This document shows, piece after piece, positions 26,739-28,610 of a stretch of DNA of 28,610 nucleotides (the first letter of the stretch is position 1; each line of letters begins with the position of its first letter). Made by a program: the position numbers and the translations under genes. Source of the DNA: Bacteroidota bacterium (GTDB lineage: Bacteria; Bacteroidota; Bacteroidia; Chitinophagales; Saprospiraceae); assembly GCA_024277695.1 (NCBI GenBank), contig JAJRUR010000172.1:1-28610 (forward strand), read 5' to 3'. The notes under the pieces were generated by a model, which searched no databases, was not told the origin of the DNA, and worked only from the letters and a program-made list of their open reading frames with translations.

Positions 26739-26746
26739 TATCTTTG
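26739..26746 (+). promoter_or_regulatory. Candidate -7 promoter box (TATCTTTG) before a GTG start
   Basis: TATCTTTG matches TAnnTTTG exactly and ends five bases before the GTG at 26752. The transcript would be near-leaderless, which supports GTG as the true start. No -33 TTG is found. Confidence 0.45.
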
Positions 26747-26751
26747 AGCAT

Positions 26752-27546
26752 GTGAAACAGACTTTTGATCGAGCAGGCATCCTCTTTATCATTTTGGGAG
26801 GTTTTTTTATAGCTAATGCCCTCATAGCAGAGTTTATCGGGATAAAAATTTTTCAGTTGGAGTCCACTTTGGGTTTTGAACCGCTCCATTGGAAGATATT
26901 TGACCAAGATATATCCCTACAGTACACCGCCGGTGTGCTCTTGTGGCCGGTAGTTTTTGTGATGACAGATCTCATCAACGAGTATTATGGAATGAGAGGA
27001 GTGCGTTTGTTGTCTATGTTAGCTGCCGGTCTGATTGCTTATGCCTTTTTGATGGTGTTTGGAGCGATTGCACTTGAACCGGCTGCCTGGTGGCGCATCA
27101 ATTATCAGTCAGCAGGTATTGAGGATATGCAACTAGCGTTTAGCACAGTTTTCGGCCAAGGATTGTTGATCATTATAGGTTCCTTAGTCGCTTTTTTGAT
27201 CGGTCAACTTATAGATGTATGGGTCTTTCATCAAATAAAGAAGAAAACCGGCGAAAAGACCCTTTGGCTCAGAGCAACAGGATCCACTTTGATATCCCAG
27301 CTGATCGATAGTTTTGTAGTTTTGTTTATTGCATTTTATCTCGGACCGAGATTAGTTTCGACCGGAGCAAGCCCCTGGTCTTTTAGTCTTTTTTTGGCCG
27401 TAGGGTTAAATAATTATGTGTATAAGTTTTTTATGGCCATCTTATTGACTCCTGTTATATATTTGGCGCATTATATCATAGAGCGATTCTTAGGTAAGCA
27501 CTTAGCAAGTCAACTCAAGAAACAAGCTTTGAATGCACATACCTAA
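26752..27546 (+). CDS. Queuosine precursor transporter (VUT/YhhQ family)
   Basis: This is a 264-residue inner-membrane protein with about six TM helices (for example ILFIILGGFFIANALIAEFIG near the N-terminus, then GVLLWPVVFVMTDLINEYYG). The motif MTDLINEYYG with flanking helices, and LIGQLIDVWVFHQIKKKTGEK later, are hallmarks of the YhhQ family, which takes up 7-cyano-7-deazaguanine or related queuosine precursors. Translation starts at GTG; an ATG two bases upstream is followed directly by a stop. The insertion between the first two helices (about 36-58, FQLESTLGFEPLHWKIFDQD) is longer than in E. coli YhhQ. The amidinohydrolase follows after 27 bases, probably in one transcript. Confidence 0.9.
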   Translation: MKQTFDRAGILFIILGGFFIANALIAEFIGIKIFQLESTLGFEPLHWKIFDQDISLQYTAGVLLWPVVFVMTDLINEYYGMRGVRLLSMLAAGLIAYAFLMVFGAIALEPAAWWRINYQSAGIEDMQLAFSTVFGQGLLIIIGSLVAFLIGQLIDVWVFHQIKKKTGEKTLWLRATGSTLISQLIDSFVVLFIAFYLGPRLVSTGASPWSFSLFLAVGLNNYVYKFFMAILLTPVIYLAHYIIERFLGKHLASQLKKQALNAHT

Positions 27547-27573
27547 AGTATGTCTTAAATAAAAACGCATGGA

Positions 27574-28533
27574 ATGAATCAAAATAATCAACAAATCACC
27601 CATACAGTATTTATGATCAGGCCGGCATCTTTTGGCTATAATACCCAAACTGCCCAAAATAATGCTTTTCAAGATCATCGTGGTGCCGAAAAATCGGATA
27701 GCATCAGTCAGTCGGCTATAGAAGAGTTTGACCGTTTTGTTTTAAAACTACGACAAGCAGGAATACAAGTTCTCGTCGGACTTGATAGCATTGATCCCAA
27801 AAAACCGGATGCAATTTTTCCCAATAATTGGATATCCTTTCATCAGGATGGTACAGTGATCACTTATCCGATGCTGGCAGAAAATAGAAGACTAGAACGC
27901 AACGAAGATTATATATATACTATAGCACATACGCATCAAGTCAAGCGGCGATATACCTTTGACGAATACGAGCACGAAGGCATGATATTAGAAGGGACGG
28001 GAAGTATGGTATTGGATAGACAAAACAAGATCGTTTATGCTTGTCTTAGCCCTAGGACTGATGTGCGCCTGCTCGAAAAATGGTGTGTATTACGCTCCTA
28101 TGATAAGGTAGTGTTTACAGCCAAAGACAGAAATGGCGTAGCGATCTACCATACAAATGTCCTGATGGCAATGGGAACAGATTTTGTGCTCATCTGTTTG
28201 GATAGTATTCCCAATCAACATGAAAAAGATCAATTGGTAAAAAGTTTTAAAAAGACCAACAAGCGAATCATCGAAATCACAGAAGATCAGCTCGAACACT
28301 TCGCCGGTAATATGCTTCAGCTTTGTAATACGGATAAAACACCCTATATCGTTATGTCAGATCAAGCATATCAGTCCCTAAGAGCTGACCAAATTTTGGA
28401 TCTGGAACAATCGGGCAAAATCCTCTTCAGCCCGATATACACCATCGAAAAGTATGGTGGTGGTAGCGCGCGCTGTATGATGGCAGAGGTTTTTCTGCCG
28501 GAAAAACAAGCTTCCCATCCACAAACCAACTAA
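27574..28533 (+). CDS. ctlX: Arginine-deiminase-fold amidinohydrolase, CtlX-type
   Basis: This 319-residue cytoplasmic enzyme of the guanidino-group-modifying superfamily (arginine deiminase/DDAH fold) best fits the CtlX group, whose members are linked to citrulline use. Conserved elements are TVFMIRPASFGYN, FPNNWISFH (82-90), EGMILEGTGSMV (Glu140), YHTNVLMAMG (His193) and GGGSARCMMAEVF (nucleophile Cys301). The Cys-His-Glu catalytic set is intact. Dimethylarginine hydrolase activity is the main alternative. It lies 27 bases after the queuosine precursor transporter on the same strand, though their functions have no obvious link. Confidence 0.88.
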   Translation: MNQNNQQITHTVFMIRPASFGYNTQTAQNNAFQDHRGAEKSDSISQSAIEEFDRFVLKLRQAGIQVLVGLDSIDPKKPDAIFPNNWISFHQDGTVITYPMLAENRRLERNEDYIYTIAHTHQVKRRYTFDEYEHEGMILEGTGSMVLDRQNKIVYACLSPRTDVRLLEKWCVLRSYDKVVFTAKDRNGVAIYHTNVLMAMGTDFVLICLDSIPNQHEKDQLVKSFKKTNKRIIEITEDQLEHFAGNMLQLCNTDKTPYIVMSDQAYQSLRADQILDLEQSGKILFSPIYTIEKYGGGSARCMMAEVFLPEKQASHPQTN

Positions 28534-28577
28534 TTGAACAATTGAATCGTTATATACTTCATCAAACAGTAGATCAG

Positions 28578-28610
28578 ATGACCAACAAAATACTATTGCT
28601 TATCATAGCA
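28578..28610 (+). CDS. Possible 5' end of a gene, cut by the window edge
   Basis: An ATG at 28578 opens MTNKILLLIIA, which runs to the edge with no stop and looks like the start of a signal peptide or membrane helix. The same frame is also open upstream through a TTG at 28542, so the true start is uncertain. It follows ctlX by about 44 bases on the same strand. Only 11 codons are visible, so no function can be given. Confidence 0.35.
   Translation, partial: MTNKILLLIIA

Noticed and set aside
1..28610. CRISPR arrays, tRNA/rRNA genes, insertion sequences, phage genes, defence or toxin-antitoxin pairs
   Set aside because: I saw no regularly spaced repeats, no cloverleaf or rRNA sequence, and no transposase, integrase or defence-protein motifs. 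Gaps are short and gene content is housekeeping or envelope-related.

Overview
The window looks like ordinary chromosome of a free-living Bacteroidota bacterium, perhaps of the Saprospiria/Lewinella type (class-level placement is inference). The evidence is: several perfect TAnnTTTG -7 boxes just upstream of starts; no obvious Shine-Dalgarno sequences; two secreted proteins ending in C-terminal regions that look like type IX secretion (T9SS) sorting domains; Bacteroidota-type housekeeping genes; and moderately AT-rich DNA. I see no tRNA, rRNA, CRISPR array, insertion sequence, integrase or phage gene, and no gap between genes longer than about 220 bases. Layout, left to right. (1) 1-4789, minus strand: an apparent operon read right to left. 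It holds an FtsE-like ATPase, a CPBP membrane protease whose 5' end is broken by a -1 frameshift, a secreted M1 metallopeptidase, an alkaline phosphatase, and the start of another gene at the edge. (2) 4893-8453, plus: a very large NtrY-like sensor kinase, followed by a GC-rich palindrome. (3) 8651-11551, minus: a MacB-type permease without its ATPase and a membrane-anchored subtilisin. (4) 11673-13741, plus: thioredoxin reductase and class II fructose-bisphosphate aldolase. (5) 13801-16773, minus: sucC and a secreted T9SS nuclease/phosphatase-fold protein. (6) 16968-19224, plus: an unrecognised lipoprotein and a di-heme cytochrome c peroxidase. (7) 19260-22049, minus: a secreted M43 metalloprotease with a likely T9SS tail, then a two-gene arsenosugar unit (arsS plus an AhpD-like partner) behind the best promoter in the window. 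(8) 22158-28610: a FemAB/GNAT-like protein, a small 2TM protein on the minus strand, an ABC exporter overlapping murB by ATGA, a queuosine-precursor transporter with a GTG start, a CtlX-type amidinohydrolase, and a truncated gene start at the edge. How the genes work together: most are housekeeping or cell-envelope genes. Two groupings have functional logic, namely the arsenosugar pair and the ftsE-led run of envelope hydrolases. I did not find a convincing new multi-gene system. The most informative anomaly is the reconstructable 5' end of the CPBP protease gene: its missing N-terminus is intact in another frame, and the junction is a G/A slippery heptamer (4030-4036). This could be a mutation, an assembly error or programmed frameshifting.
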